From an uncultured Synergistaceae bacterium (GTDB lineage: Bacteria; Synergistota; Synergistia; Synergistales; Aminiphilaceae), in the NCBI GenBank assembly GCA_937868015.1, contig CALMLW010000071.1, positions 1 to 54,681 of the forward strand: a stretch of 54,681 nt of DNA, given 5' to 3'. The translations under genes and the position numbers were made by a program. Positions 33,069 through 41,895 of the stretch are shown here, one piece after another. The notes under the pieces were generated by a model. It saw nothing but the letters and a program-made list of their open reading frames with translations. It did not search any database and had not been told where the DNA came from. The first letter of the stretch is position 1; every line of letters starts with the position of its first letter.

Positions 33069-34265
33069 CTACCCCGGCCCGGGACCGTCGGAGGAAGGTC
33101 CCGGGATGGAGTGCTGAAGCGACCGAAGGATAAGGGTGGCGTAACTCCCTGCAGGAAGGAAGAAAGATACCCTCCCCTTGTCGTAGCCCCGATGACGATC
33201 GTCGTCGGAAAGGCCCCATGTCCCCTCCTGGGGCACCACCACGGCGGAACGAGAAAAAGAGGAAAAGTGTGCCCGAAATGACGGGGTGAGGATAAAATCT
33301 TCGGGTTTAAGGCCGTGCCTCTTTAGCACTTCCCCCACCGCCCGGGACCCCTCGTCGTCACTTCGCGAAAGCTCGGAGGACGGCATGGGAATCTCCAGCG
33401 ACCTCCACGCCCCCTCGGTGCCCTTGTGACGGAAGAAGGGGAGCGATGTGACCTTGCCTCGGAGAGACCATAGGGGCTCCGAACTCCGCCGCACCATCAA
33501 GGCTAAAGCTTCGTTCCACAGGGCGCTCTGGAAGGACGACAGATAGAGCCCCCATGTTTCTCGGGAAAGGAGCCCTAAGGCTTCCAAAATACCCCGTTCC
33601 CCCGGATTTGCCAGGCAACACCCCACCATCTCCCGCTCTTCCGGCGTCACCGCCAGGGAGCGCAGGGCCCTCCAGTCTCCCCACATTCGGTCCATGGATC
33701 TCTTCCGACGACGTATCGCTGGCGAGGCCTCGGGGTGATGTGATGTCATGTGGTGGCGCAACGCGCCGGAGAAGTCTTTTCTGACGACGAACTCCGCGAA
33801 GAAGGCGCCGGAGGAGCTCACTCCCCCAAAACGCTGGTCATCAAAATAATTTAACTCACCGTGACGCTCCATCTCTTCCCAGCGCTGGCCCAGAAGCTCC
33901 CCGTGGCCCTTTTCAACCCTTCTCATCACCACATCGAATTTATTCCCCTTGACGTGGCGGGGCCCCATGGGCGTGGGAGCGAACCCCACCGGGGTCACCC
34001 TCACGTTATGTCTTTGAAAAGAGAGGTCAAAGGCGGCCGGAGTGGTGCCGTATTGGACGGTGCAAGCCTGTCGGTCCTTCTTTCCCCCGTAGCGAATTAC
34101 CCCCCAGGGGATCCCCGTGGCCCGGGCGGCGGCCTGGAAGGCGTCCGTCGTGTTCCAGGATCGCTTTTCCAGGGTGTAGAGGCGAAAGGGGCCCGGTTCC
34201 AAATCCCAAACTAGGTCGATGCGCTCCTCCACCCGGAAGTCTTCGGGATGTTCTTTGATGATCAT
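33069..34265 (-). CDS. truD: tRNA pseudouridine(13) synthase TruD
   Basis: A 398 aa pseudouridine synthase. RYGGKKDRQACTVQYGT carries the catalytic aspartate (Asp64), NYFDDQRFG is the second family motif, and FQSALWNEAL is in the TRUD insertion domain (about 155-300). It modifies U13 in tRNA-Glu-type tRNAs. The ATG follows GGAGGAG at good spacing. The C-terminal tail is Pro/Ser/Gly-rich. Downstream of the metal transporter genes on the same strand. Confidence 0.93.
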   Translation of the reverse strand: MIIKEHPEDFRVEERIDLVWDLEPGPFRLYTLEKRSWNTTDAFQAAARATGIPWGVIRYGGKKDRQACTVQYGTTPAAFDLSFQRHNVRVTPVGFAPTPMGPRHVKGNKFDVVMRRVEKGHGELLGQRWEEMERHGELNYFDDQRFGGVSSSGAFFAEFVVRKDFSGALRHHMTSHHPEASPAIRRRKRSMDRMWGDWRALRSLAVTPEEREMVGCCLANPGERGILEALGLLSRETWGLYLSSFQSALWNEALALMVRRSSEPLWSLRGKVTSLPFFRHKGTEGAWRSLEIPMPSSELSRSDDEGSRAVGEVLKRHGLKPEDFILTPSFRAHFSSFSRSAVVVPQEGTWGLSDDDRHRGYDKGRVSFFLPAGSYATLILRSLQHSIPGPSSDGPGPG

Positions 34266-34335
34266 AAAGGGGCTCCTCCTTCAGGGGGCTTTCCCCTGTC
34301 TCCGGTTCCCGTTTTCCCGCCGGGGACCGGGCAAA

Positions 34336-35136
34336 TCAGGGGCGGAAGCGATGCAGGATCAGGGAGAGTATATAGGTGGCGGAAGCCAGCAGGATGATGG
34401 TGGCTCCCGCCGTGATGTTGCAGAGATAGGATATCCCCAATCCCCCCAGGGAAAAGACCAGAGCCATCCCTGTGGCCAGGGCCATCATCCCTTTTAGGGA
34501 TCGGGTAAAGCCCTCGGCGATGTGGGGAGGGATGGTCAAAAGGGCGATCACCAGGATGAGTCCCACCACTCGGATGACCACCACTACCACCAGGGAGATA
34601 AGGATCACCAGGGCCGTATGAAGAAATGATACGGGGATACCCCGGGTACGGGCGAAATCCTCGTCGTACCCCATGGCCAGAAGGTCACGGTAGAAGATCG
34701 ATAAAAAAATGACCGTGATGATCAAGAGGCTCCCCATGAAGACCAAATCTTCCCGCGTTACCGTGAGGATGCTGCCAAAAAGGTAGCTCATGAGATCGGC
34801 TCCATAGCCCGGGGAGAGGTCGACGAAAAGGACCCCCAGGGCCATGCCTGTGGCCCATAGGACGCCGGTCACCGTATCGGCTCGATGGGGAAATCGCAAG
34901 GTGATCCACGCCGCCACGGCCCCGGCGACGCCCGCAAAGCCCAGGGCCCCCACCGTGGGGGAAATGTGGAGCAAAAAGGCGAGCCCCACTCCCCCGTAGG
35001 CCGCGTGGGCGATGCCTCCGGCGATACCCACCATGCGGTGGGCCACCACAAAGGTCCCCAGGATGCCGCAGAGGGCGCTGGCGAAGATGGCGGCCAGGAT
35101 CGCGTGGCGCATAAATTCAAAATCTAGAAAAATCAT
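34336..35136 (-). CDS. znuB: Metal (zinc/manganese) ABC transporter permease
   Basis: ABC-3 family permease (266 aa) with about eight membrane helices. FMRHAILAAIFASALCGILG at the start, VGIAGGIAHAAYGGVGLAFL and DEDFARTRGIPVSFLHTAL (the coupling helix region) are typical of ZnuB/MntB. The ATG overlaps the znuC stop (ATGA). Zinc versus manganese or iron cannot be decided from the sequence. No periplasmic binding protein gene is adjacent. Confidence 0.9.
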   Translation of the reverse strand: MIFLDFEFMRHAILAAIFASALCGILGTFVVAHRMVGIAGGIAHAAYGGVGLAFLLHISPTVGALGFAGVAGAVAAWITLRFPHRADTVTGVLWATGMALGVLFVDLSPGYGADLMSYLFGSILTVTREDLVFMGSLLIITVIFLSIFYRDLLAMGYDEDFARTRGIPVSFLHTALVILISLVVVVVIRVVGLILVIALLTIPPHIAEGFTRSLKGMMALATGMALVFSLGGLGISYLCNITAGATIILLASATYILSLILHRFRP

Positions 35137-35954
35137 GCCCCTCCGTCCCCTCCCGAAGGGCCCCTCCGAGGCGTCTCATGGGAGTTTCTGCCTACCGTTT
35201 CTTCTTCGGCCCTGTGGGGCGCCAGGACTCGATGGGGTACGCCATGGGCCACCAGCTCCACGGGACAACTTCCGTAGGCCCGCTGGATCATTTCGGGTAG
35301 GATCTCTCCCCTGGGGTGATAAAAAACCTGTTCGTTCACACAGGCCACCGCCGTGGCGCAGCTGGTCACCGCCATGATGTCGTGGCTCACCATAACGATG
35401 GTCATGGTGTCGTTAATTTTTTTCAATAATTTATAGAGCCTCTCCTGGATCGCGGCGTCCACGCTGGCTGTGGGTTCGTCCAAAAGGAGCATGGCGGGCT
35501 CGGAGCAGAGGGCTCGAGCGATGAGGGTACGCTGGCGTTGACCGTGGGAAAGGTCTCCCATGCGCAGGTCCCTTGCGGCCCACAGGTCCACCTGTTCCAG
35601 CGCCATCTCCACCCGCGACGCATCCTGGGATGCCGCCTCAGGGCGGATCCCCCGGCGCCCCATGAGGACCACATCTCGTACGGTGACGGGAAAATCTCCG
35701 TGTCTTCCCACGTCTTGGGGGACGTACCCCAAGCGGGATACGGCCTGAGCGGGGGGCATCCCTAACACGCTGAGGGTACCTCGCGATGGAGTCAAAAGTC
35801 CCAGGATAAGCCGCAACAGCGTGCTCTTTCCTCCCCCGTTGGGCCCGAGAAGCACCAAAAACTCCCCAGAGGGCACCGAAAAGGAGACCTCCGAAAGGAC
35901 CGTTCTCTTGCCAAAAGAAAAAGAAACTCCCCGAAGGGCGATATCGATGGTCAT
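35133..35954 (-). CDS. znuC: Metal ABC transporter ATP-binding protein
   Basis: ABC ATPase (273 aa). Walker A LLGPNGGGKSTLLRLILGL, signature MGDLSHGQRQRTLIARAL (SHGQ in place of SGGQ), Walker B AMLLLDEPTASVD and switch VSHDIMAV are intact. A C-terminal tail of about 60 residues, Arg/Glu/Gly-rich, extends beyond the core. ATG 35954 follows GGAGAG; the in-frame ATG at 35990 has no ribosome binding site. First gene of the pair with znuB. Confidence 0.9.
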   Translation of the reverse strand: MTIDIALRGVSFSFGKRTVLSEVSFSVPSGEFLVLLGPNGGGKSTLLRLILGLLTPSRGTLSVLGMPPAQAVSRLGYVPQDVGRHGDFPVTVRDVVLMGRRGIRPEAASQDASRVEMALEQVDLWAARDLRMGDLSHGQRQRTLIARALCSEPAMLLLDEPTASVDAAIQERLYKLLKKINDTMTIVMVSHDIMAVTSCATAVACVNEQVFYHPRGEILPEMIQRAYGSCPVELVAHGVPHRVLAPHRAEEETVGRNSHETPRRGPSGGDGGA

Positions 35955-36330
35955 CCACACTCTCCTTAGGACGACTCCCGGGGGACGCAACGGACCTAGG
36001 ACCGTGGTGAGGGGGGGATTCGAGAAAAGCCCCTCTGCCCGGGGCGCGCAGGAACGAGGCCCAGGACCCCGTCATCCCGGGGAGATGACAAGCCACGAAG
36101 CGCCTCCAGTCTTTAGAAAGGGGTATTTCGTGCGGGATCCGGTCCCGTCTCGATGCAAGATCCGAAGGTTCTCCCGAGAGGCAAAAGCCTTCCGGGGACC
36201 CCTCAGGGTGATAAACCCGGGAAGCATGGTAGTCCCCGCGCCGGGGTTTGGCAAGCCCTTCTTCAAGGGGCGCTCCCTGGGGTGGACTTGAATGGCTCCA
36301 GTACCAGGTCGTCCCCATCTAACCATGCCT
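35955..36330. other. Gap between citX and znuC without a recognised gene
   Basis: 376 bases of GC-rich sequence. Several short self-complementary stretches occur (for example around 36180-36215 and 36225-36250), but no full riboswitch core, promoter of good quality or conserved reading frame is seen. A metal-binding lipoprotein gene, which might be expected here, is absent. Confidence 0.5.
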
Positions 36331-36876
36331 CTAGATCGGTGACTTAGGGGGAGCCTTGCCTCGGGCGTTTCCCCCTTCGGCGCGGCCCATCAGGGCCACT
36401 GCGGCGTCCCTCAGGGAGATCAGCGAATGGGTTCCGGCCCGGGCACAGGCCTTTGCCTCTCCTTCGCAGAGGAAGCATCGTCGGGGCCTTTCCCCCAGGA
36501 GGGCGCGGGACAGAGGCCCCCTAGAAGTATACACATCGATGTCCAGTAGGCGCCCCCAGGGGAGTTCCTCCTCGCAGCGGCCTCCGGCCTTTTTAAGGCT
36601 CCGGGGGGCTTCTCCGGAAAACATCAATAATAGGGCCACTCCGGCGGCGTTTTTCACCCAAGCGACGATCCGGGGAGAGGAGAAGTAAAACGACCCTTTC
36701 CAGTGGAGCCAAGTTCGTTCGATGGTTTCCCGATCCCCCGGCAAGGTCTTAGGGAGGCCGGGGATGTTAAGGGCCATTTGCACGACACAATCTTCGGGGC
36801 CCCGCAGAAGGCCTCTTCGCAAGGTGTCTCGCCCGTCCTTGCCCCTCAAAAGGGCGAGGAGGTCTTTTCGGTACAC
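36331..36876 (-). CDS. citX: CitX-like holo-citrate-lyase acyl-carrier-protein synthase
   Basis: A 181 aa protein of the CitX family, which transfers the phosphoribosyl-dephospho-CoA prosthetic group to the citrate lyase gamma subunit. The C-terminal half has WGRLLDIDVYTSRGPLSRAL and RRCFLCEGEAKACARAGTHS, the diagnostic DID and cysteine/CAR motifs. GTG 36876 is chosen from AAAGGA eight bases upstream and the normal family length; it overlaps the upstream regulator by 31 bases. The citrate lyase subunits citDEF and citG are not in the window. Confidence 0.8.
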   Translation of the reverse strand: MYRKDLLALLRGKDGRDTLRRGLLRGPEDCVVQMALNIPGLPKTLPGDRETIERTWLHWKGSFYFSSPRIVAWVKNAAGVALLLMFSGEAPRSLKKAGGRCEEELPWGRLLDIDVYTSRGPLSRALLGERPRRCFLCEGEAKACARAGTHSLISLRDAAVALMGRAEGGNARGKAPPKSPI

Positions 36877-38228
36877 CAGGGAAGTCCTTTCCACGCCCGG
36901 GCCAGGATAGCTCCCACTCCCAAGAGGTCCGGAGCGGAAGTGCGGCTTACGGCCAGTCGCACCGCCTCCACCGGTCGTCTGGCGGGAGAAAAAAGCTCTC
37001 CCGGAGTAACCAAAACGCCGTGGTGACGAGCCTGGAGCGCCGCTTCGCGCCCGGAGAGGCCCGGAGTGGCGAGCCAGAGAAACACTCCTCCCTGGGGCAT
37101 CTCCAAGGGAATCTGGGGAAAGGCCTGGGCCAGTGAGGCGTGAAGGGTGCCCATCCGATGGGCCATCCTCTTGCGTACGTCCGCCAGCGCAGGGGCCAAC
37201 AGCCCCTGGCGCAGAAAGGCCAGGGTCAAAAGCTGTGACGGAGTGGCGGTGGCTCCGGAAAGGTGCAACTTCGCGTGGAAAAAGGCGCCATGCAGCTCCT
37301 GAGGAACCAGGGCGTACCCCAGGCGCCATCCGGGAAAAAGAAGTTGGCTGAACGATCCCAGATATAGGACGCGCTCGGCCCCGGGAAGGGCTCGAAGGGC
37401 TGGAACGGCAAACTCCCCGTATCTCAGCTCGCCGTAGGCGTCATCCTCCACGATCCAACACCCCCGAGCACTCGCCCGTTGAAGAAGGCGTTCCCTAAGG
37501 GACCGGGGCAAGGTGCGGCCGGTGGGGTTGTGAAAGCTGGGGATGAGATAGAGGGCGTCTTGGGGAGTCATTTTCCCCATGTCATCTTCCCAGTCTTCGG
37601 GGTTTTCCGGCAAGAGGCGCAACTCTTGCCCCTCAAAAGAAACCAAGGGGGGCAAGTGGGGGTAGGTCAGGGTTTCGGTCCAAAGGCGTCGCACCCCTCG
37701 GCGCCCCAGGGCCCCTAGGGCCAAGGCGAGCCCCTCTTGCACCCCCGAGGTGACCAGCACGTCTTGCCATCGGGCCGGGATACCCCTGGTGGCGGCGTGC
37801 CCCACCAGGGCCTGACGAAGGGGGGCGAGTCCCGCCACGGGGGGCATGAGAAGGGCCTTTTCCCCCTCTTGAAGGACGGAGCGCCACAGGGAGCCCAGTT
37901 GCCGCAGGGGAAGGAAATCCGTCGATGGGGTCCCCGAGGCCAAGTCCCATCGCCTTCCCTGGCGAAGGGAAGGGGGGGACGGGGCGTCGCCGCACTGCGC
38001 AAAGGCCCCTCGGCGCCCCTCCTGACGGATAAAGCCCTCACTGGCGAGGAGACCGTAGGCCTCGTTGACCGTGGTGCGACTTATGCCCAGGGAGAGGGCA
38101 AAGGGGCGGGTTCCTGGAAGGCGAAAGCCTTCCTCCAGGGCCCCCGTCTGGATCATGGCCCGGAGATGGTCGGCTATCTGACGGTAGAGCGGTGTGGAAC
38201 TCGTAAAATCCAGGGGGATCTCGATCAC
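36846..38228 (-). CDS. MocR-type regulator (GntR HTH plus aminotransferase-like domain) lacking the PLP lysine
   Basis: A 460 aa fusion. The N-terminal winged helix (about 8-75) has PLYRQIADHLRAMIQTG and GISRTTVNEAYGLLASEGF. The rest is a fold-type-I aminotransferase domain with PSFHNPTGRTLP and VEDDAYGELRYGE. The segment that should read GSFSK reads YLGSFSQLLFPGWRLGY, so the Schiff-base lysine is Gln295 (CAA, plus-strand 37344-37346). GTG 38228 follows AGGAG and begins at the HTH. Divergent from a HAD gene and overlapping citX, so it may control either. Effector binding without a covalent PLP link is possible. Confidence 0.88.
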   Translation of the reverse strand: MIEIPLDFTSSTPLYRQIADHLRAMIQTGALEEGFRLPGTRPFALSLGISRTTVNEAYGLLASEGFIRQEGRRGAFAQCGDAPSPPSLRQGRRWDLASGTPSTDFLPLRQLGSLWRSVLQEGEKALLMPPVAGLAPLRQALVGHAATRGIPARWQDVLVTSGVQEGLALALGALGRRGVRRLWTETLTYPHLPPLVSFEGQELRLLPENPEDWEDDMGKMTPQDALYLIPSFHNPTGRTLPRSLRERLLQRASARGCWIVEDDAYGELRYGEFAVPALRALPGAERVLYLGSFSQLLFPGWRLGYALVPQELHGAFFHAKLHLSGATATPSQLLTLAFLRQGLLAPALADVRKRMAHRMGTLHASLAQAFPQIPLEMPQGGVFLWLATPGLSGREAALQARHHGVLVTPGELFSPARRPVEAVRLAVSRTSAPDLLGVGAILARAWKGLPWCTEKTSSPF

Positions 38229-38344
38229 AGGGTCCCACTCCTCTCGAAGGCTTTCCCCGTCTGCTATACTGGGGCCTTGCTGATCCCCGGCGGGTCCCGA
38301 CTCCCGTCGGCTCCAAATCGCCGCAAGCAAAAGGAGTGGGTGTC

Positions 38345-39160
38345 ATGGATGGCATCGATGGATTGATTTTTGATATTGACGGAGTGCTTTTGGATATTTC
38401 CGATTCATATTTTCCCATGATGCGAGAGGTCCTCCGAAGACTAGCCGAAGGGGTTTCCGCCCCTCTGCGCTCCGGGGAGGAGTTCTCCCGGGACCACCTC
38501 CGCGTAGCTAAAAAGCACCCCGCCTTCAACGACGACTACGACATCCCCTGGGTATTTTTTTCCTTCCGAGAACATGCCCTGCGCCGGGGGGACCCCGCCG
38601 ACGTCCGGGCGTGGGAAGAGGCCCTGAGCCTTTGCCCGCCGGATCCCTCCGAAGCCCTGGTGTGGGTCCAAAACCAATGGGCAGGGAGGCTCTCCCGGGA
38701 CTGGGTGCGCATCCTCTGCGACCGTCTGTACTTCGGAGACGCCTATCGCCGGGTACGCCCCGAAAGCGACTGCACCGGGCTGGGGCCGGGGTTTTGGAGC
38801 GAAGAAAGGGCGTTGATTCACCGCCCGTGGAGATCCCTTCCCCTCCCCAGCGCCATTTACACCGGTCGATCTCGGGGAGAACTCGACCTCGTGTTCGAAA
38901 AATTGGGCTGGGAGGACTTCCCCAGAGGAAACACCGTCACGGCGGACGACGGCATCCTCAAACCCTCTCCAGAGGGGCTCATCTTGATGGCCCAACGACT
39001 GGGGGCGTCTTTTCCGCTCTATTTCGGAGACACGGAAAGCGACCTTCTGGCTCATCGGTCCTTCGGACGAGGGGTCTTCGTCGCCGTGGGGTCGGTACTG
39101 ACGGAGTGGCGTCCTCGCTATCCGAGCGCGGAGGAGGCCCTTCGGGACCTATTTCCGTAG
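38345..39160 (+). CDS. HAD-superfamily phosphatase
   Basis: A 271 aa Rossmannoid hydrolase. Motif I LIFDIDGVLLDIS (nucleophile Asp), motif II AIYTGRSRGEL, motif III lysine in GILKPSPEGLIL and motif IV YFGDTESDLLA are all present. The helical cap (about 25-160) is long. ATG 38345 follows AAGGAG. Resembles the subfamily-IA phosphoglycolate/hypothetical phosphatases; the substrate is unknown. Divergent from the MocR-type gene with a 116-base shared promoter region. A hairpin without a T tract follows its stop. Confidence 0.85.
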   Translation: MDGIDGLIFDIDGVLLDISDSYFPMMREVLRRLAEGVSAPLRSGEEFSRDHLRVAKKHPAFNDDYDIPWVFFSFREHALRRGDPADVRAWEEALSLCPPDPSEALVWVQNQWAGRLSRDWVRILCDRLYFGDAYRRVRPESDCTGLGPGFWSEERALIHRPWRSLPLPSAIYTGRSRGELDLVFEKLGWEDFPRGNTVTADDGILKPSPEGLILMAQRLGASFPLYFGDTESDLLAHRSFGRGVFVAVGSVLTEWRPRYPSAEEALRDLFP

Positions 39161-39194
39161 CCCTGCCGCAGGAGATTCTTGCTCCTCGGCAGGG
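39161..39194. terminator. Hairpin between the convergent HAD and citC genes
   Basis: CCCTGCCG and CGGCAGGG pair, with AGGAG/CTCCT continuing the stem inside. No T tract follows on either strand, so it is at best a weak or factor-assisted terminator for the convergent transcripts. Confidence 0.5.
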
Positions 39195-39270
39195 CCTCGC
39201 CAGGAGGCTCCAGATCCCCTGGCGGCCGAGACATAGTCTTCCGGCGGAGAGGAGCTTGGAGTGCGATGGG

Positions 39271-40353
39271 TCAGTGCCGCCCCGAGGACCGACAGAGCCG
39301 TTCCCAGATGGGGCGGGATTCCCGGTCTCGCAGAAATCGCTCCGTGGAGGGAGGCACCAGCCTCCTCAGGGCCTCCCAGTCTTCTGCCACCCAACTCCGG
39401 CGCACGGAGGATGCGGAAATGGCTCCACCAGAGTCCGTCTTCCGGGGGATCACCGTCACTTCAATGCCCCGGGGAGGTAGGATCTCGAGAAGGGCCTCGT
39501 TGTAGAGGGCGGTGACGGGGCAAAGGGGTTCCGTCCCCACGAAGCGACGGGAAAGACCAAGTTCCCGGCCGAAGAGGTCCGAAAAAAGCACGGAATCGAG
39601 GCGCGCCTGCAGGCGAATTTGCTCGGCGTCGTCCAAGTGCTTTAGAAAGTACGTGGGGAAAGTGGCGGGGGAGATGGAGTACTCTCCTCCTCCCAAAACA
39701 GTGACTCCCGGCAGATCCGCCACGCCTTCCTGGACGAGCTGATACCTCACGGCAAAGGGAAAGGTAGACCGGTCGGTTTCTACCACCACGATAAAAAGCC
39801 TGTCGCACCTTGCCCGGGACTCCTGCACCAGGTAACGATGTCCCAGCGTGAAGGGGTTGGCGTTCATGACGATGGCCCCGTGGACCCCTCTCGAGTCCAC
39901 CCCATTGACGTCAGTTGCGACGATCCGACGGAGGTGTTTCCTGAAGGTCTCCACGTTGGGCTCTCCCATTTCCAGGAGCACCACGTGGGGATCGAAACGA
40001 GCGATGGCCACGAAGCCCAGTTCGGAAAAACGCTCCGCTGAATCGGGTTTCGTGAAGACAAACAGGTGGTGGCGCCCCCGGGAGCGCGCCTCTTCCAGGA
40101 GCCGGGATATCACTGCGGAGGCCAATCCTCCTTCCTGGGCGCGCGGATCCACCGCCACCATGCGGAGCACGACCCCTTCGAGGCTTCCCGTGGCCACCAC
40201 CTCCCCTTCCAAGGTCTCTGCCACCACGGAAAGCTCCGGGGTTCCCTCGAAGACGAGGCCCGACCGCGCCAAAAGAGGCCCCAGGAGTTCCTTTTCCCGG
40301 GGTCCCGGGCGTTCCAAAATCCGAAACTCGAAGGGAGGAAACAAGGGGCTCAT
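39271..40353 (-). CDS. citC: [Citrate (pro-3S)-lyase] ligase
   Basis: A 360 aa enzyme that acetylates the citrate lyase prosthetic group using acetate and ATP. It has an N-terminal GNAT-like domain (about 30-140) with RMVAVDPRAQEGGLASAVIS. The nucleotidyltransferase domain has GAIVMNANPFTLGHRYLVQE (HxGH motif) and a late ISASSVRRS motif. It overlaps the upstream acyl-CoA ligase as ATGA. citDEF are not nearby; citX lies 2.4 kb further downstream. Confidence 0.9.
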   Translation of the reverse strand: MSPLFPPFEFRILERPGPREKELLGPLLARSGLVFEGTPELSVVAETLEGEVVATGSLEGVVLRMVAVDPRAQEGGLASAVISRLLEEARSRGRHHLFVFTKPDSAERFSELGFVAIARFDPHVVLLEMGEPNVETFRKHLRRIVATDVNGVDSRGVHGAIVMNANPFTLGHRYLVQESRARCDRLFIVVVETDRSTFPFAVRYQLVQEGVADLPGVTVLGGGEYSISPATFPTYFLKHLDDAEQIRLQARLDSVLFSDLFGRELGLSRRFVGTEPLCPVTALYNEALLEILPPRGIEVTVIPRKTDSGGAISASSVRRSWVAEDWEALRRLVPPSTERFLRDRESRPIWERLCRSSGRH

Positions 40354-41849
40354 TTCTCCGTGGAAGAGGAACAGCGCCGACGCAGCTCGTGCTTGAGCAC
40401 CTTCCCGATGCTGGACCGAGGGAGCTCGTCCACGAAGGTCCAGGAGCGGGGAATCTTATAATGGGCCATCCGGTCTCGACAAAACGCGGCCAGCTCTCTG
40501 ACGGTGACCGGAGACTCGTGGTTGGGCACCACAAAAGCTTGGACGATCTCTCCGCTCACGGCGTGAGGCACTCCCACCACCGCGCTGTCTCGCACCCCTG
40601 GGTGGGTCCGTAGCACCACTTCCACATCTTGGGGGAAGACGTTAAACCCGCTCACGATGATCAGGTCGCTGACCCTTTCCAAAATCGACAGATAGCCTTC
40701 GGAATCAAAGCGCACCATGTCCCCCGTGTTGAACCATCCGTCATCGAAGCGCTGCGCCGTCAGATCCGGAGCGTCGAAGTAGCCGGAAGCCACCGAAGGC
40801 CCCCGAAGCCACAGGACTCCTTCCTCCTCGGGGGGCAAGACCTTCCCCGTCACGTCGCGCACCTGGGCCTCGTACCCCGGGAGTAAAGATCCCACCGTGC
40901 CCAAGCGCCTTTGGCGTGCTGTGGAATTGATGCTCACCACCGGGGAGGTTTCCGTGAGCCCATAGCCCTCTTGAATCCCCACGCCGAAAATTTCCTGGCA
41001 TCGGCCGTCCAGATGGACGGGGAACCGATCCCCTCCCGATACGGCGAGTTTCACCGAAGGGCACTGGACACCTGCCCGGGCGGCCGCTCCCAGAAGAAGG
41101 GCGATCATGGTGGGGACTCCTACCACCACGCTGACTTCCGCTGCGATGAGGGCATGGAGCGTGTTCTCTGCCGGCATGAAGGAGGGCATGATGACCTGGG
41201 GTAACCCCTCCGCCAGGGGAAGGATGCTGCATACCGTGAAGCCGAAGGCGTGAAAGTTGGGCAGGACGTTGAGGATGGTCTCCCCCTCCTGAAGCCCTTC
41301 GAGGTGATGTATGGTGCCTGCCACGTTGTCCATGACGTTGGCGTGAGTCAGGGGCACGCTTTTGGGCGTTCCCGTCGTGCCGGAAGTAAAAAACAGTACC
41401 GCTATCTCGGGGGTCTCCAGGGGGTGAGGGCGTCCCTGCGCCGTGGAGAGGGGTCCCTCCAGAGAGGAAGAGATCACCTCAGTTACTGCGAGGAGCCCTT
41501 TTTTTACTTCGTCAGAGGTCTCCTGAGGCACGACCACGGCAAAGGGGCGGGCAAATTCCAGAGCCTGAAGGACGGCCTTGGGGCCCGCTAGAGGATTCAG
41601 GGGAGCGACGGTACCCCCCAAACGCCAGGTGGCGACGACCAGGGCGAGAAAAACGGGAGAATTGGGCAAAAGGAGCGCCAATCGCTGCCCCGAAGAAAAC
41701 CCGCTTTGTCTCAGGGCTTTCGTGCACTGATCCACGAGCCCGAGGAACGCTCCCCCGGACCACCACTCCCCGCGCCACCACAGGACCTTGTCTCCCCTCC
41801 GGTGATTACAGCGGTCATCGATGATCTGATCTAAACGACAAAAAGGCAT
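40350..41849 (-). CDS. Acyl-CoA synthetase / AMP-dependent ligase
   Basis: ANL-superfamily ligase (499 aa) activating a carboxylic acid through an acyl-adenylate to its CoA thioester. Signatures are FFTSGTTGTPKSVPLTHAN (A3), EGYGLTETSPVVS (A5), GWFNTGDMVRFDSEGYLSI (A7/A8) and the C-terminal catalytic lysine in SSIGKVLKHEL (A10). ATG 41849 follows AGGAG at 10 bases; GTG 41855 is an alternative. It closely precedes citC. The sequence resembles long- or medium-chain acyl-CoA ligases, but substrate is not fixed by motif. Confidence 0.88.
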   Translation of the reverse strand: MPFCRLDQIIDDRCNHRRGDKVLWWRGEWWSGGAFLGLVDQCTKALRQSGFSSGQRLALLLPNSPVFLALVVATWRLGGTVAPLNPLAGPKAVLQALEFARPFAVVVPQETSDEVKKGLLAVTEVISSSLEGPLSTAQGRPHPLETPEIAVLFFTSGTTGTPKSVPLTHANVMDNVAGTIHHLEGLQEGETILNVLPNFHAFGFTVCSILPLAEGLPQVIMPSFMPAENTLHALIAAEVSVVVGVPTMIALLLGAAARAGVQCPSVKLAVSGGDRFPVHLDGRCQEIFGVGIQEGYGLTETSPVVSINSTARQRRLGTVGSLLPGYEAQVRDVTGKVLPPEEEGVLWLRGPSVASGYFDAPDLTAQRFDDGWFNTGDMVRFDSEGYLSILERVSDLIIVSGFNVFPQDVEVVLRTHPGVRDSAVVGVPHAVSGEIVQAFVVPNHESPVTVRELAAFCRDRMAHYKIPRSWTFVDELPRSSIGKVLKHELRRRCSSSTEK

Positions 41850-41895
41850 TTTCACAAAACTCCTCTCGTGACAAAGGGTCATACGGAGCCCAGGA

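Noticed and set aside
36150-36200. GAGAGGCAAAAGCC on the plus strand near citX, reminiscent of a glycine aptamer
   Set aside because: The rest of the aptamer core is absent and there is no suitable downstream gene on that strand.
36877-37329. N-terminal extension of the citX frame into the MocR-type gene
   Set aside because: Arg/Ser/Pro-rich shadow of the regulator; CitX family length and a GTG with a ribosome binding site place the start at 36876.
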